Below, piece after piece: positions 44,365 through 56,057 of a DNA stretch of 64,000 nt; positions within the stretch are counted from its first letter, which is position 1, and each line of letters starts with the position of its first letter. The notes below the pieces were generated by a model. That model had not been told where the DNA came from and did no database searches. It worked only from the letters and a program-made list of their open reading frames with translations. The stretch covers positions 60,349 through 124,348 of the forward strand of contig JAANBB010000077.1 in the NCBI GenBank assembly GCA_014621425.1. The letters run 5' to 3'. Position numbers and translations under genes: made by a program. The DNA is from Cylindrodendrum hubeiense (taxonomy: Eukaryota > Ascomycota > Sordariomycetes > Hypocreales > Nectriaceae).

Positions 44365-45600
44365 TCAGTTGAGAGTTGATCTGGACATGACTCGAACAGA
44401 GTGTTTCTAGGGCGAATAGAGCGTCTCTGGGGCGAACAGGACCGAGCCGAGGCTGGGTTAGGGTAGACATCTAAAGAGCTACTCGGCCGAGTGATTGACC
44501 TGTGGAAACGTTACCAGGGACGGATTGATGGTGGCGTAGGCTGGGAAGGATGAGCTGGGGGGAGATGCGAGATGGGTGGCGTATTCCGACGATCGGAGCC
44601 GGGAGAAATCCTTTGACGATGAGATAACCGGCGACGATCAACTACTATTCTCGTCTTCGTGCCTGTGCCTCGGTATCTCCATCCTCGGCCTCATCGTCAT
44701 CCACGGGACGCCGTTCCCCACTGGAGGCTTCCATGACGTTAGCGGCAGTGGATGACGTTTAGTTTTTCACCTTTTTTTCTTGTGTGGTAATCGTGCACAA
44801 GACCAAGACCTCGATGCGCCCAATGGATGGCGTCTCGGTATCCGATTCAGGCCTAGACCCGAGGTAGACGCTGCAGGATTGAAGAGTCTGCTGGAGACCA
44901 GGCGAGAGTGTGCGTCGGGCGCGACAATCGGTCGCGTGACTTGTTCCCTCCCCTTTGTGTGTTTTTTCTTCTTGTTTTTGTTCTGGTTGGTGTCTGCTTT
45001 CACTCTTCTTTTGCTCCCTCTGGTGATACCCTCGTGTCGATTAAGATTGTGGACGTACGGACTAGTGCACTCTCCGAGCTCCCGGCGCGTTTGCATGTGA
45101 AAGCCAGCCAGACAAAAGCCAGACAAGACAGGACAGGGGTATTAAGGGATCAGCCAAGGAGTCTGGACCACGTACGTCACCAGAATCTGACACCGAACCC
45201 GAGAAAAAAAAGCCACTGCCATTGGAAGCACAGCGCATTGCGTCGTGCCCGCGCCGTCCAGCACTGCCCGTACGATTCCTTCCACCCCTTTCGCCCCTGG
45301 ATCCATCATCATCCCTTTCGTCTCGTCCTCATTTCAGCCAAATTTCAGCATCGCCCTTTTTTTGTTCCATTTCTATTCTACGCAGCTTCGATTATTGCAC
45401 TGTGTTGCCCTGCAATTCCGGTCATTCCTTTCCACACCCGATTTGCGACTTGCGACAGCGACCACCGATAAGCGACCATCTGCAAATAAGCGACTATCAG
45501 CAATCAGCAACCAAGCGACGACACAATCGACTTCGCCCCCTCATCCATCCCACTGCGATTGATTCAACATCGCCATCGTCATCATCGCGACGACAGAACC
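44365..45600. other. Long leader/promoter region of the lipase-like gene
   Basis: About 1.2 kb, pyrimidine-rich on the plus strand toward the gene. Short frames here have no motif. A brief repeated GGGCGAA-type motif occurs near 44410-44430. Confidence 0.45.
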
Positions 45601-47382
45601 ATGCCAACCATGGAACAATCCACCACCACCAAGCTGGCCTCGTACCTCTCGAGGTTGAGCCCCGTCCCGGCCTTCCCAGAGTACACCGGCCCCTACAAGG
45701 TCGGCACCGTCGACATCGAGATCCCCGTTTCTGAGCTCGAATCGCCTGTCCCTGTCCCTGAGGGCGCCAGCGACATCCACACCGTCCAGTTTCGAATGTT
45801 CTACCCAGCTGTTGCTGCGTCAAGCGAGAAGCGAATCGGTTGGTTGCCTACTCCCCAACGGCAGCATCTTTCTGCATACACCAAGTTCCTTGGGATTGGC
45901 CCCATGCTGGCCGAGTTCCTCTCGTAAGTGCCGCCCATATCAGCCCATTATATCAATGCGATTACTGCAATCGATCCGATGGGTGCATTTGCTGACCGCT
46001 TCATCTCTAGATTCCTCCCCCGACACCTCCACTACACCACCATCCCCGTCCACAAAAACGCCACCCTGAGCGAGCCTACCGAGTCCGAGCGATGGCCAAC
46101 CGTCATCTTCTCCCACGGCCTGGGTGGAGGCCGAAACTCGTACTCGTACATTGCAGGCTCTCTGGCGGCCCACGGTATTGTGGTTCTCTGCCCCGAGCAT
46201 CGCGATGGAAGCGCTGTCGCAACCTTTATCCGCCAGCCTGACGAGCATCGATCAAGCACATCTGCTGGACGGCTCCAGATTCCCTACACCAAGATCTCCC
46301 ATGACATCAGCCCCGAGGTATACGATGCTCGCGAGGCCCAATTGAGGATACGATGCTGGGAGATGGGTTTGATCCACCAGGCCATCCTTGCTGTTGACCG
46401 CGGCTCCAAGTACACCAACTTGAACCGCTCCACGCCGAGCCTCGATCAGTTTATCGGAAAGCTGAACATCCACGAACCTGGCAGCATCATCTTCGCCGGC
46501 CACAGCTTCGGCGCCGCCACGGTGGCCCAGTTCCTCAAGAGCACCTACTACGCCAGCAACCCGGAGGTAGCTGGTATGGAGAAGCCGCTGTTCGCCCCGG
46601 CTGAAGGATCTGAGATCCGACAGCAGGTCTGTGAAAAGTCCATCACCATGTTGCTCGACATGTGGTGCATGCCGCTGATGGCCCCCAACTCGGCCCCATT
46701 GTTCAACCTCCCCCTACCCGTATATGCCGACGTCCCCACGGCCCCCGGTGGCAAGGCTGTCCTAGCTGTGGAGTCGGAGTCGTTCTTCAAGTGGAAGGAA
46801 CATCTCAACGTCAAGGCTCGTCTATTGTCCCCAGACCCGACTGCCAAGACGGTTACGCCTGATATGTTTGAACGACCCAGCGGAATGAAGCTCCCAGAGC
46901 CCAACTTCTTCTACGTTATTAATTCCGCCCATCTGAACCAATCCGACTTTGGTGTTCTGTTCCCCTGGTTGACCAAGAAGATCTTCGACGCAGAGCAACC
47001 CGAGCGTGCGCTGCGCCTCAACCTCCGAGCCCAGCTCCAGCTCCTGCGAACCAACGGCATCCCCGTCGCTCGCACTTACGTTGGGGACCTGGTGGACGGC
47101 ACTCAGTTCGAGAAGCTCGATGTTGCAAAGGACCAAAATGGCCCCAAGTGCCTTGACGGCACCAACGATGACCAGGCCATCTTTGACAGGAGCGGAAGCA
47201 ACTATGTCAACCACTGGCGATGGATTGACCTCCTCGGTATGGGCGAGAGCGATGAGCAGGAATCGGGAAAGACTGCACAGGAGCAGGTCGAAGAGACCGA
47301 GCAGGACATGAAGGGCTCGCTCGACCCTAGTGAGGAGTTGGCGGTTCCCGTGGCCCACACTGCGAACGCAGTTGCGGCCTAA
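45601..47382 (+). CDS. PAF-acetylhydrolase-like alpha/beta hydrolase
   Basis: Two exons, 45601-45923 and 46011-47382, 564 residues. The family signature is the nucleophile elbow GHSFG at residues 271-275 (Ser273), preceded by the WPTVIFSHGLGGGRNSYSYIA segment that forms the oxyanion-hole region. The CPEHRDGSA motif follows the first strands. A histidine in NSAHLNQSDF near residue 415 fits the catalytic His of plasma/type-II PAF-acetylhydrolases; the acid residue is not certain. The enzymes cleave short or oxidised acyl chains from phospholipids. No signal peptide or membrane segment, so it is probably cytosolic. The C-terminal ~60 residues are acidic and disordered (EQVEETEQDMKGSLDPSEEL). Fungal homologs are of similar length. 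Confidence 0.87.
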
Positions 47383-48107
47383 TCCTGTTTTGATGGATGC
47401 GAGAAAACGAATTTCATGACGAGCGACTTCCTTTGTTGCATTTTGGCTTGTTTTATTATTGGGGCGGCACTTTCCCCCTTGTATTTGGAGATACCTTTCG
47501 GCGCAAAATATAGACACGGTTGTGAGTGTGGAGGATTGGACAAGCTCCCCAAATATTGAACACGAAAGATTCAAGGTTTGACATTTTCATTATAAGTTGG
47601 TAGCTTTCACAAAAAGATCGAATGTTATCTAGTGTACTGTACTTGAGCGCGAGATGAATGAGATGGTTGTATAGAGAGAAGTGATTCATTCTATGGTGTT
47701 TGCGATTCCAATTCTAAGTGTCATGCCTCGTAATGTGGAGTTCAAGGCACACATCCCATACCCACTTCCTTGGCATGTCGTGAGCGAAGCTGGCAAGGAT
47801 CTCAGGGAGCCCCCCGGCGTGAGAGATATGACGCTGAGTTGCGTATATGCCCAAGGACGGTCCACAGCGTACGACAAGTTTGAGAGACGACAATTTGACT
47901 GGAAAACGGGAGGCTTTGCACTATTAAGAGGAGCGCCTCCGCCGGTAACTGGACATGGCAACTGAGGTGGGGGGATTGATGCTTTACGCATTCGGTATTT
48001 TGGTGCCGATGCTTGCATTGTATGGTTGCGGATCAGGTGAGCTCTTTATTACTCTATGACATCTACTCTCTACTTCCTTTTGTTGCTTCAATGCCCTTTG
48101 ATAACGT
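47383..48107. other. Convergent intergenic region
   Basis: About 725 bp between convergent genes. A 110-codon minus-strand frame here has no motif and was not called. Confidence 0.45.
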
Positions 48108-49130
48108 TCACTTGCCACTTTCATAGAGTCTTCTGACGCTTCCGGGCTCATCATTAATAAAAACAGGGTATTGTCTCTCCTTCTCATCGATGATGTTTCT
48201 CATCCAGTCTGGGCTGAGAGGGGACCCCTCGGGTCCTAGATCATGCCAGACAACTAAGTCAGCTGACAAAGCTTTTACTCTCACCGAGAAATCTGTGAGA
48301 CACCGGGGGCAAGAGCTGCTCACCCAGGCGTCTGACATCCTTTGAGCAGCGTCGAAGAGGTAGAGTATTGGGGTGTGATGTGGAGGTTGTGGATCAGCTG
48401 GTTTTTCCAGGCTCGACCATCTATTCCCACTGAAGGTCTGGTGCCGACATATCTGCGGATAGCCAAAAGATCTTGCGAGGCAATATTTTATCATCACTGC
48501 GCTCCAAGCTTTGTAGCGGAAGTGGGACTCAACTAGGTACCTCCCTCTCACAATCTTGGGATAGGCCCAGTGCTCAACCGACTCAGAGTCAATGTCAAAC
48601 ACCGAAGGATGTAGTTTCCTATACGGACGCATGAGTTCCTTGAGATACATCTTGTGTTGCTTGCTGATTTTCTCCAGGCGGTTATACTTCAGTGCAAGCT
48701 GAACGTGATGGTTAGATACTTTGTGGGATCTCCTCTGGTATATGTCTTGACGGTTGGATCGAGGACAAGAACCGCAAGACTGAGTTCTTGGAGTGTCGGT
48801 TATTTCGACATCATGAAGCGTGTTGCAGAGGTCACAGACCCATTTATCGGGCAGATCGCGAGCCAGGCAGGCAAGGAATTCGAGGTACTCCTCGCGAGAG
48901 AGCAGTTTTGTTTTGTTGTGCAAGTGCCCACTGTACTCGCGCATCCCCCTGCAGACTTGGGAGGCGACGATTTGACTTTGCAGTGGGAGGTATTCGACTA
49001 TCATGAGGATCAACTCAAGGGGCAGCTTGTAGCTGAGGTCGATGTATTCCGTTTTCCCAAGCCTCTCGCGTGTTTTGGCCTTGATTATGGCAACGAGGTG
49101 GCGTGCTTTTGTTGCTTTGAGAATCTCCAT
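48108..49130 (-). CDS. F-box-like protein with Cys motifs
   Basis: Single exon, 340 residues from the ATG at 49130. An upstream in-frame ATG at 49268 would add 46 residues, but it lies inside a tandem duplication and is less likely to be coding. The F-box-like helix set is LPLELILMIVEYLPLQSQIVASQVCRGMREYS (near residues 36-66), which would bind Skp1 of SCF ubiquitin ligases. A VCDLCNTLH...CGSC cysteine cluster follows. The C-terminus has SSCPRCLTDF, then VVWHDLGPEGSPLSPDWM and a final PGSVRRLYES. The same order, C-x-x-C-L-T-D, W/Y-H-x-L-G, SP, GSV, occurs in the gene at 59.1 kb. Substrate-recognition role is inferred. No partner known. Confidence 0.78.
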   Translation of the reverse strand: MEILKATKARHLVAIIKAKTRERLGKTEYIDLSYKLPLELILMIVEYLPLQSQIVASQVCRGMREYSGHLHNKTKLLSREEYLEFLACLARDLPDKWVCDLCNTLHDVEITDTPRTQSCGSCPRSNRQDIYQRRSHKVSNHHVQLALKYNRLEKISKQHKMYLKELMRPYRKLHPSVFDIDSESVEHWAYPKIVRGRYLVESHFRYKAWSAVMIKYCLARSFGYPQICRHQTFSGNRWSSLEKPADPQPPHHTPILYLFDAAQRMSDAWVSSSCPRCLTDFSVRVKALSADLVVWHDLGPEGSPLSPDWMRNIIDEKERQYPVFINDEPGSVRRLYESGK

Positions 49131-49227
49131 GACTGTGATGATGCTTCTGAAGATCTGATGGCGTTGTGTGTGTGTTCCAGTAACGTAGATAGCTAAGTAG
49201 CGATGTTTCCTTTCAGTAGAGGATGAG

Positions 49228-49429
49228 GTTACTATATAGTGCCTCTGGAAGTCAAACGCTTTCGTCATTCATGTTTTACAAAGGTCGTGGTTCTTTGTTC
49301 TATGATCTTTGTCTGAATCACAGACCTTGTTACTATATATTGCCTGTGGAAGTCAAACGCTTTCATCCTTCACGTTCTACAAAGGTCGTGGTCCTTTTTT
49401 CTAAGATCTTTGTTTGAATCGCAGACCTT
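49228..49429. repeat. Tandem duplication, two 101-bp units
   Basis: Units 49228-49328 and 49329-49429 align without gaps and differ at 11 positions by my count, about 89% identity. Both begin GTTACTATATA and end GACCTT. A shorter related string (GA-AGACAAACGCT) recurs near 49479. The array sits in the 5' flank of the F-box-like gene. Confidence 0.85.
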
Positions 49430-50248
49430 GATGAGTGAGTTGGTCAAGTCCACATGAGCGCCTGATCATATGTTTTCAGAAGACAAACGCTAATACATTT
49501 CCACAAGCAGATCAAGTCGAGTCTTAGCGTTCTCTCCCTGCGATGCTGTTAATGTCTGGTTTATTTGCCTTTAAGTGTTTGTCGTTGGTTTGACTATCAC
49601 TACAAATATCATGACTGACTATTTTCACCAATACCCACTCACTAGCTTATCTCCATCTCTACTCAACATGTCAGACGGCGTTCTCACAACACCCACCTAC
49701 CTCGGCAGTGATGGTGCTCGCCTCCAGCACGTTCGATGCTCACTCACTACATGACTGACAAATATCTCCCGCCACTGGCCACCGACAACATCACTCACCG
49801 TCTTCAGCAGTATCCACACCCATTGCCCTCCAGTGGCATTTATTCACCAAGATTGATGACAATTGTTGTTCTTTTCACGCCAGGCTTAATAACCGTGCAT
49901 GAGTTGAGGCCAGCAACGTATCGCCTCAATAAGCAGTGCAGTCTGACAGTTGAATGCAAGCGCCGGACTGGGGTCCGCACGCACGGTGGCGCAGTAGGCA
50001 AACACGAAAACGCCTAAGCGGTAAAGTGTCGGCCACGGCGTTAGTGCTTTACGCGGACCCTACGTTTGCCGAGTGACTCCCCCGGTGCGGAATCTGAGCG
50101 ATCAATGGCGGTTGGTCCCCGTCTACGCCAACCGAGCAGCGAATGTGAAGCTGGGCTACCGAACGAAGCGTGTCCCCGGCCCCTGTATCCACAGCGGGCG
50201 CGGGAGGGTGGAGAAGTTGCCTGCGCCCACGGGCACTAAGACAGCCCC

Positions 50249-50272
50249 CAAAAGCCCCATAGTGGGGTTTTG
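50249..50272. other. Short hairpin in the GC-rich block
   Basis: CAAAA(G)CCCC - loop ATAGT - GGGGTTTTG; nine pairs with one bulged G. Function unknown; it could be chance in G/C-rich DNA. Confidence 0.35.
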
Positions 50273-51556
50273 CCAGGGCATGCCTGTGCCGTAGGGCGGG
50301 CGGCCTCAGTTAAGCTCAAAATCTCCATCAAAAATCACCATCAGGGACTCGCAAATACGAGGGCTGAGAAGCGATGGAGGTTGAGCGGTGGGAGGGATAC
50401 TCATGCAAAGCACATCTTTGGAGAGATGGTCTCCCCGCTTTCTCGTGCCGCTATAATCAGGCACTGCTTGGTCTGGCAGCCTGGCTAGGGCTGACCGACA
50501 ACACCAAAATTGCGTCTGCTCTACGTTGTTGGCTGGAGCTATATGCCTCATCTTTGGGGCAAATCAGTCCTGCTTCTTCAATATTCTGGCACCTCCCAGC
50601 CGCCGAGAATACTACCTCAATATCCATCATTAAACCGACAATCAGCCATGTTACTTACGGCCACTCTGACAGTACTACTGGACGCAGGCAGTTACCGTGC
50701 AAGATGCATTTATCGACTGGTTGTCTAGGTACCAACGTAGTATCTAGCTTCGCCCAAATATCCAGTGTGCCACAGTTGTTGCCAGTGCCACAGTGTCTTG
50801 ATTTTCCCTCTACTCTCCTCGTCTACTTTCCCCTTCTGCTCCCCCTGCGCACTCCCTCCCTCTAGCCTCAACCAGCGCACTAGCCCGACGAGGACCTCTC
50901 TGATTCAAAACGGACAGCAAGGCCGAAAAAGAAGAGACGCGATTTCACAGCCGCACGGGGGATTTAAGGCGAAGAAGGTATGGCTGTCTTCATTGTCGTA
51001 GAATAAGGACAATAACAATGAGCGCAATCTCTAAGATGGTACGACATACATGTTCGCTGTTGGGCGCCAGTTGGCCCTGGCATTGGGAGAAGGTAGGCAG
51101 CTAGCTTCCTGGGCTTTCTTACGCTGGAACAATATTGATTGAGGCGTACAAGGGAGTCGACAACACACTACGTTAATAAGCTATGACTAGGCTGGAGGCC
51201 GTTTGGGCTAACTGCCCCAGGCATGCAGTGCAGCCCCCAAATATGCCGCTTACCGGCTGACTCGCCGATGACAAGGGTCAGAGGCTGGCTGTGCGACTGT
51301 GCGATGTGCCCATCTCCACCATAGCTCACCTCGCTCGCTTCCTTGTTCGCTTAAAGCAGCGTCCGCATCAGAATATGCAGAGTCTAATTGCACATCCAAC
51401 GCCAGAGACGGTGTCGCTTGATGCCTTGCGGGTTGGGCCAACGGCAGCTAAGAACCCTGTGGGCTCGTGCTGCTGCCTGCAGCAGTCTGCCTGGCGCGTT
51501 TAGTGTTGGCAGTGGGAGCCTGCTGCATGGTGGCAATCTCACAATGCACTTTCATG

Positions 51557-51562
51557 TATAAA
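51557..51562 (+). promoter_or_regulatory. TATA element of the DUF7025-AAA gene
   Basis: TATAAA 151 bp upstream of the ATG at 51713. Motif only. Confidence 0.35.
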
Positions 51563-51712
51563 GGCGGCAGTCACAGCCCTCAGTCAATTCCATTCAGACC
51601 ATCTCCATCTCCATCTTCTCTTTTATCTCTTCAATCGCTTCTTGATCTCCGCTCCTCCAGTATCTCTCAGCGTGACACTTCTCTCCCGACAATAACGGAA
51701 TAGCGAGGCATC

Positions 51713-53996
51713 ATGGGTGGCTCAGATACAATGGAGTCGGTCCAGAGCCGCGACGACGACAACTCGTCCATCGTCATTGTGACTCCTGCGGAGCCTGTCG
51801 AGGCCGAGACCAAGGTCAAGGCTACCGAGGAGACCAAGCCCGAGTCCACTGAGGGTAAGGACAAAGAGTCCAGTCAACCTGATGCCACTACATCGGACGC
51901 TAACACACCCAAAGCCAAGGCCGAGGATGTAGAGGAAAAGAAGACCGAGGAAGAGAAGAAAGAAGGCGAGGAGAAGAAGGAAGACGAGGAGAAAAAGGAT
52001 GAGGAAGAGAAGAAGGAAAAGATCATCGTTGGTCTCGTCACCGACAGCAAGGACCTGTACGCCAAGTACGACCAGAACGGTGACCGATCATGGACCGATA
52101 AGTACCCCGATGATCTCGAGGAGGCCGCAGAGAACGAGGAGACCCAGAAGTATGCCGTCATCATCCGAAAGAGTAAGTTTTATTCCGCACCTGAACCATC
52201 ATGAATCGTCACTGACTATCTTTACAGTGAAGCCCAAGGAGGCCGACTCCACTAAGCCTCTCATCATCGACAGTCTGATCGTCCAGTCTCCCTTCCTCAA
52301 GCGCGTCCTGGGCAAGGTCTTCGAGGGATATCCAGGAATCGTCACTGAAGTCTCACGACTCAAGTTCCATGCTCCCTTTGAGTGCTTCGTCCACCGTTGG
52401 GATCGCTTCGCTGCCGCCAAGGATGACCCCGCTCACGACGACATCACCCGCGAGCACATCAACCTTCTCTACAAAGTCATGAAGGAAGAGCTCGGAGATG
52501 TCATCCAGCTGCGCGAGGATTACTTCAAGAACCGCGCGGTCGCATTCGAGCACGTCTGGACTCTCTTCCCCCCCGGCTGCACCGTCTGGGGATCCGCCAA
52601 GGGCAAGCCTGTCGCAGTCAAGTTCGAGTCTGGATACTACGGCAAGACTCAGTGTGGCAACGTGTACCTGCTTCAGTGCAAGATACTTGACTGGGATGGC
52701 AAGATCATGGGCTGGACCGACCAAAACCAGCAGATCGGCGAGTTCCCCGGCACCGTTCCCTTCTCCAAACTGAACTGCTACCCCCTCGAGTACCACCCTC
52801 GTCTCGATCTCGCAAAGGCCATCCTCCTTGAGCGTGGCCGCCGGTTCGAGGAGCTTGCCGGATACTGCTACAAGTTCTACAAGGGCACCGCTGTTTGGCA
52901 CGTCGATGCCCGCAAGTCGCGCAAGGAGAATGTTCAGTCTCGCATTGTCATCGATGGCGAGAACTGGGAGAAGCTGAACCCCGACCACGTTGTGTGGCTT
53001 AATCCTCTTTGCCCAGAGATTGAAATCACCAAATCGAGTGCCCCTTGCGGCAATGATAGCGATGATGGCTGCGGAACCGATTGGAATAACACCCCCGATG
53101 TCGATGATATCGTGGACGAGAACAAGCGTCCTCCTCTGACCGAAGAGCAGCTCATCATGACCTCCCCCATCGTACGAGGCTACTCGCTCAAGAACAAGCG
53201 ATGGATGGAGTTCTTCATCGATGATGTCTCCGAGGTCGACTTCAACGATCAGGCCTTCAGCTCGCTTGTGCTTCCCCAGGACCAGAAGGAGCTCATCCTC
53301 GCATTCGCGCAGAGCCAAGTCAAGTACAAGGATGCCTTTGACGACATTATCTCGGGCAAGGGCAAGGGAATCATCATGCTCCTGTCTGGAGGACCCGGTA
53401 TCGGCAAGACCCTGACTGCTGAGTCGGTGGCCGAGGAGATGAAGGTGCCCCTCTACATCATGAGTGCCGGCGATCTCGGTTCCGAGGCGGACGAGGTCGA
53501 GGATAACCTGGGCCGCATCCTTGAGATGGTTGCCAACTGGAACGCCGTTCTTCTGCTCGACGAGTGCGATGTCTTCCTTGAGGCTCGCTGCGCAAACGAC
53601 ATTGCCCGAAACCGCATTGTCTCCATCTTCCTGCGCACTCTGGAGTACTACGAGGGAATTCTCTTCCTCACTACCAATCGCGTCAAGAACATGGACCCCG
53701 CCTTCCAGAGCCGAATCCACATGTCACTCGAGTACCCTGCGCTCGACTTCTCCGCCCGCGAGGCCGTCTGGCGTGGCTTCCTGAGCCGCACCGTCAACCT
53801 CAATATCAAGGTCCAGGGCGAGGCGGCGCACGAGCTTTCCGAGGAGGAAATCAAAGCGCTGGCTCACCTTGATCTCAATGGTCGCCAGATCAAGAATACC
53901 CTCAAGACGTCCAACTTGCTGGCCTGCCACAAGGGCGAGAAGTTGGCGTTTCGACATCTGCAGACCGTCCTCAAGGTTGAGGGACACTCTTTGTAA
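51713..53996 (+). CDS. AAA+ ATPase with DUF7025 domain
   Basis: Two exons, 51713-52172 and 52228-53996, 742 residues. The N-terminal ~105 residues are disordered and end in a Lys/Glu repeat tract (EEKKEGEEKKEDEEKK). The middle region is the DUF7025 domain, recognisable from LLYKVMKEELGD, FPPGCTVW, and the CKILDWDGK strand. The C-terminal AAA module has Walker A GGPGIGKT at about 541-548, Walker B LLLDECD at about 594-600, sensor-1 Asn in TTNRV, and the arginine-finger Arg in FQSRIH. All catalytic positions look intact. DUF7025-AAA proteins are expanded in filamentous ascomycetes and are mostly uncharacterised; protein remodelling is the inference. A TATA box precedes the gene. Codon usage is biased to C-ending codons, as in well-expressed genes. 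Confidence 0.9.
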
Positions 53997-54381
53997 AGGG
54001 TTCTGGGAACATATGGACTTGATGATTGGTTTTCTTTTGGGGGGCGATTGGATCCGGATGATCCGTTTTATGATAGCGATTGGAATATTGAATCAGGCCT
54101 CACCATGGGCCATTGGGATGTGGGTAACAAATGTATTACGAATGACAAACTTCTCAAGTGAGAAAGAATGGATCCGGTTAGATTAGCTATACCTGAGATT
54201 ATTAGATGCTTACACGAAAACTTCGAACAAAACTTTGGTGTATGTCTTCATGCAGTTCTCCCCTCTTCGCTGCAGATCTAAGGATGCCAGCAACCCTCCT
54301 CGACAAGAATCTTGTCACCTCACTAGTTCCAAACAATACAAGAACTCATCTAAAGTTTCAGATACATCCCTCATCAAAAAT
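53997..54381. other. Convergent intergenic region
   Basis: About 385 bp between convergent genes. Nothing else was seen. Confidence 0.4.
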
Positions 54382-55264
54382 CTATTGGCTGCCTGACCTT
54401 TTACCCCGGGCCATGAACAACTGTTGCTCTCCACCAATCTCCTCGGGCATCTTACACCTCTCCGAAACCCACTTCCAACCCCAATCCTCAAGACCGGCCT
54501 TTTCATAAGCCTCCTTGACATCCTTCTCAAAGAATCCCAGGCGAGTGATTGTATGGTTCGACATTTCTTGCGCTTTGTCTGCCAGTGGACACCCGCTCTC
54601 TTCAGGGGTAACCCAATCAACAATCACCAAGGATCCCCCTTCGGCGAGCCTCTCGGAGAGTTTCTGGATCATCGCCGTAGGATCTTCGACATGATGAAGC
54701 GCCATGCACATCACGATGACGTCGAACCCGAAGAACTCGGGGGAGTTGAGCTCGGGAGAAGGAGTCGCCTCGGGGTGGAGGAGATCACCCGAAATCGCAC
54801 GCTTCTTTTCGGGGGAAATGCCTCCCTCCTGCGCTTTTGTGTTGTATAGCTCTACCATTGTGGATGAAATGTCAATGCCGCGGATTGTGTCCACCAATGG
54901 AGCCAGGGCCTTGCACACGTTAATGAGGGGATCGCCATTTCGTGGGAGCGAAACTTACACGGGAGGCAAGACCATTACCGCATGCATAGTCAAGCAGTCT
55001 AATAGGCTTAGAACTTCCATCAGATGTGGAATGATTGATGCCAATCCACTCAGCATTCTGATGGAGATCTGCGGCAATCTGGTTCGACATGTCGACGATC
55101 CAGGGAATCGCAAATGCATCCTCACCGACCTTGCTAGTTCTTGTTAGCAATGGATGACCGCCGTACAACCATTGAGCTTGAACTTACTCGAAATGCTCCT
55201 TGTTGTGTTCTCCCAGAGACTTCTCTGCACCATGATGGTGGTGATGGTGGTGGTGGTGCGCCAT
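54382..55264 (-). CDS. SAM-dependent methyltransferase with nine N-terminal histidines
   Basis: Three exons: 55188-55264, 54959-55133 and 54382-54909, 259 residues. Met-Ala is followed by nine consecutive histidines coded by mixed CAC and CAT codons. The class-I Rossmann core is clear: motif I LLDYACGNGLASR with the Gly-rich loop at residues 74-80, GIDISSTMVELY with the acidic strand-2 residue, FDVIVMCMALHHVEDP, and LAEGGSLVIVDWV. The first intron ends at AACTAG-CAAGG, and the second join gives GLASRALAPLV. Such enzymes methylate small molecules, proteins or nucleic acids; no substrate clue here. No signal peptide. The His run could bind metal ions, but a functional role is not established. 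Confidence 0.85.
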
Positions 55265-56057
55265 GGTGAGATTACTTGTCGTAAAGGGTAGACTTCTATC
55301 GTCTCACAGCAAATGCGGATCGGCTGTGCTTAATTTGTTCCTGAAAGGCCTTGTTCAAAATGAGTTTTAAGTATGAAGGTGGAATTATTAGAAAGGGATA
55401 TGGAGATTGAAGCGGTCTCTATATATCTATCCTCGCCGAAAGTCACCGGAAAGTATCCGGCCCCAGTTTGTGTCCGCCCCGTTTAGTTTCCGCCCTCCGA
55501 AATTTTAGGTGCAACCCAAATGCGAACCACCTCCATGCATGTGGTAAAACGGCAAATTATTGCAGGGGGTTACATCAGTACTGTCGGGCAGAAATGCGGT
55601 CAAGGCTTTTAAGATGTATCCGGTGTGAGACGCATTCGTCATTGTCCTGAGAACCAGAATGGCCAGGCATCCCCGGATGGATGATATGTGGGGACATTGC
55701 AACAACACCACTGAAGACAATATTACACTACTCTAGTTTATGATCAAGGCACAATCTTTTAACACTAAAACCACGAGAGATGGATAAGAAAGTGAGAGAG
55801 GAGCGCCAAAATGTGCCCCGGGGCTTCATTCGCGGAGCCTCGTTGACCGCCTTGGGCGGCAAATATTACCTGTCATTACCTGCTGGGTCAAATATGTTCA
55901 AGACACCAACAGCCTTAAACACTGAGCCCCCATGATACATGTAGAATCAAAAAGCCTTGCATTGAAATTCTGTGTGATTCCAAAATACTATTAAGTGCAG
56001 TATTAAAGGGGATGCCTTGTCGTGCCATGACCCACATTGCTCGCCCAACACATCACC
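55265..56057. other. Divergent promoter region
   Basis: About 790 bp between the methyltransferase and the Helo-like gene. No coding signal. Confidence 0.45.
55420..55426 (-). promoter_or_regulatory. TATA-like element of the methyltransferase gene
   Basis: A TATATAT string about 155 bp upstream of the ATG at 55264. Motif only. Confidence 0.3.

Larger units (their letters stand above)
49131..51712. other. Gene-poor region with tandem duplication and GC-rich block
   Basis: About 2.6 kb. It starts with a two-copy 101-bp duplication (49228-49429), continues with AT-rich sequence, then a clearly GC-richer block at about 49960-50290 that contains a hairpin (50249-50272), and ends with the AAA-gene promoter. 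No credible gene was found. Confidence 0.5.

Noticed and set aside
47686..48018. 110-codon minus-strand frame
   Set aside because: No motif and located in a convergent 3' region.
52353..53720. 455-codon minus-strand frame
   Set aside because: Antisense to the AAA gene; long only because of C-ending codon bias on the coding strand.
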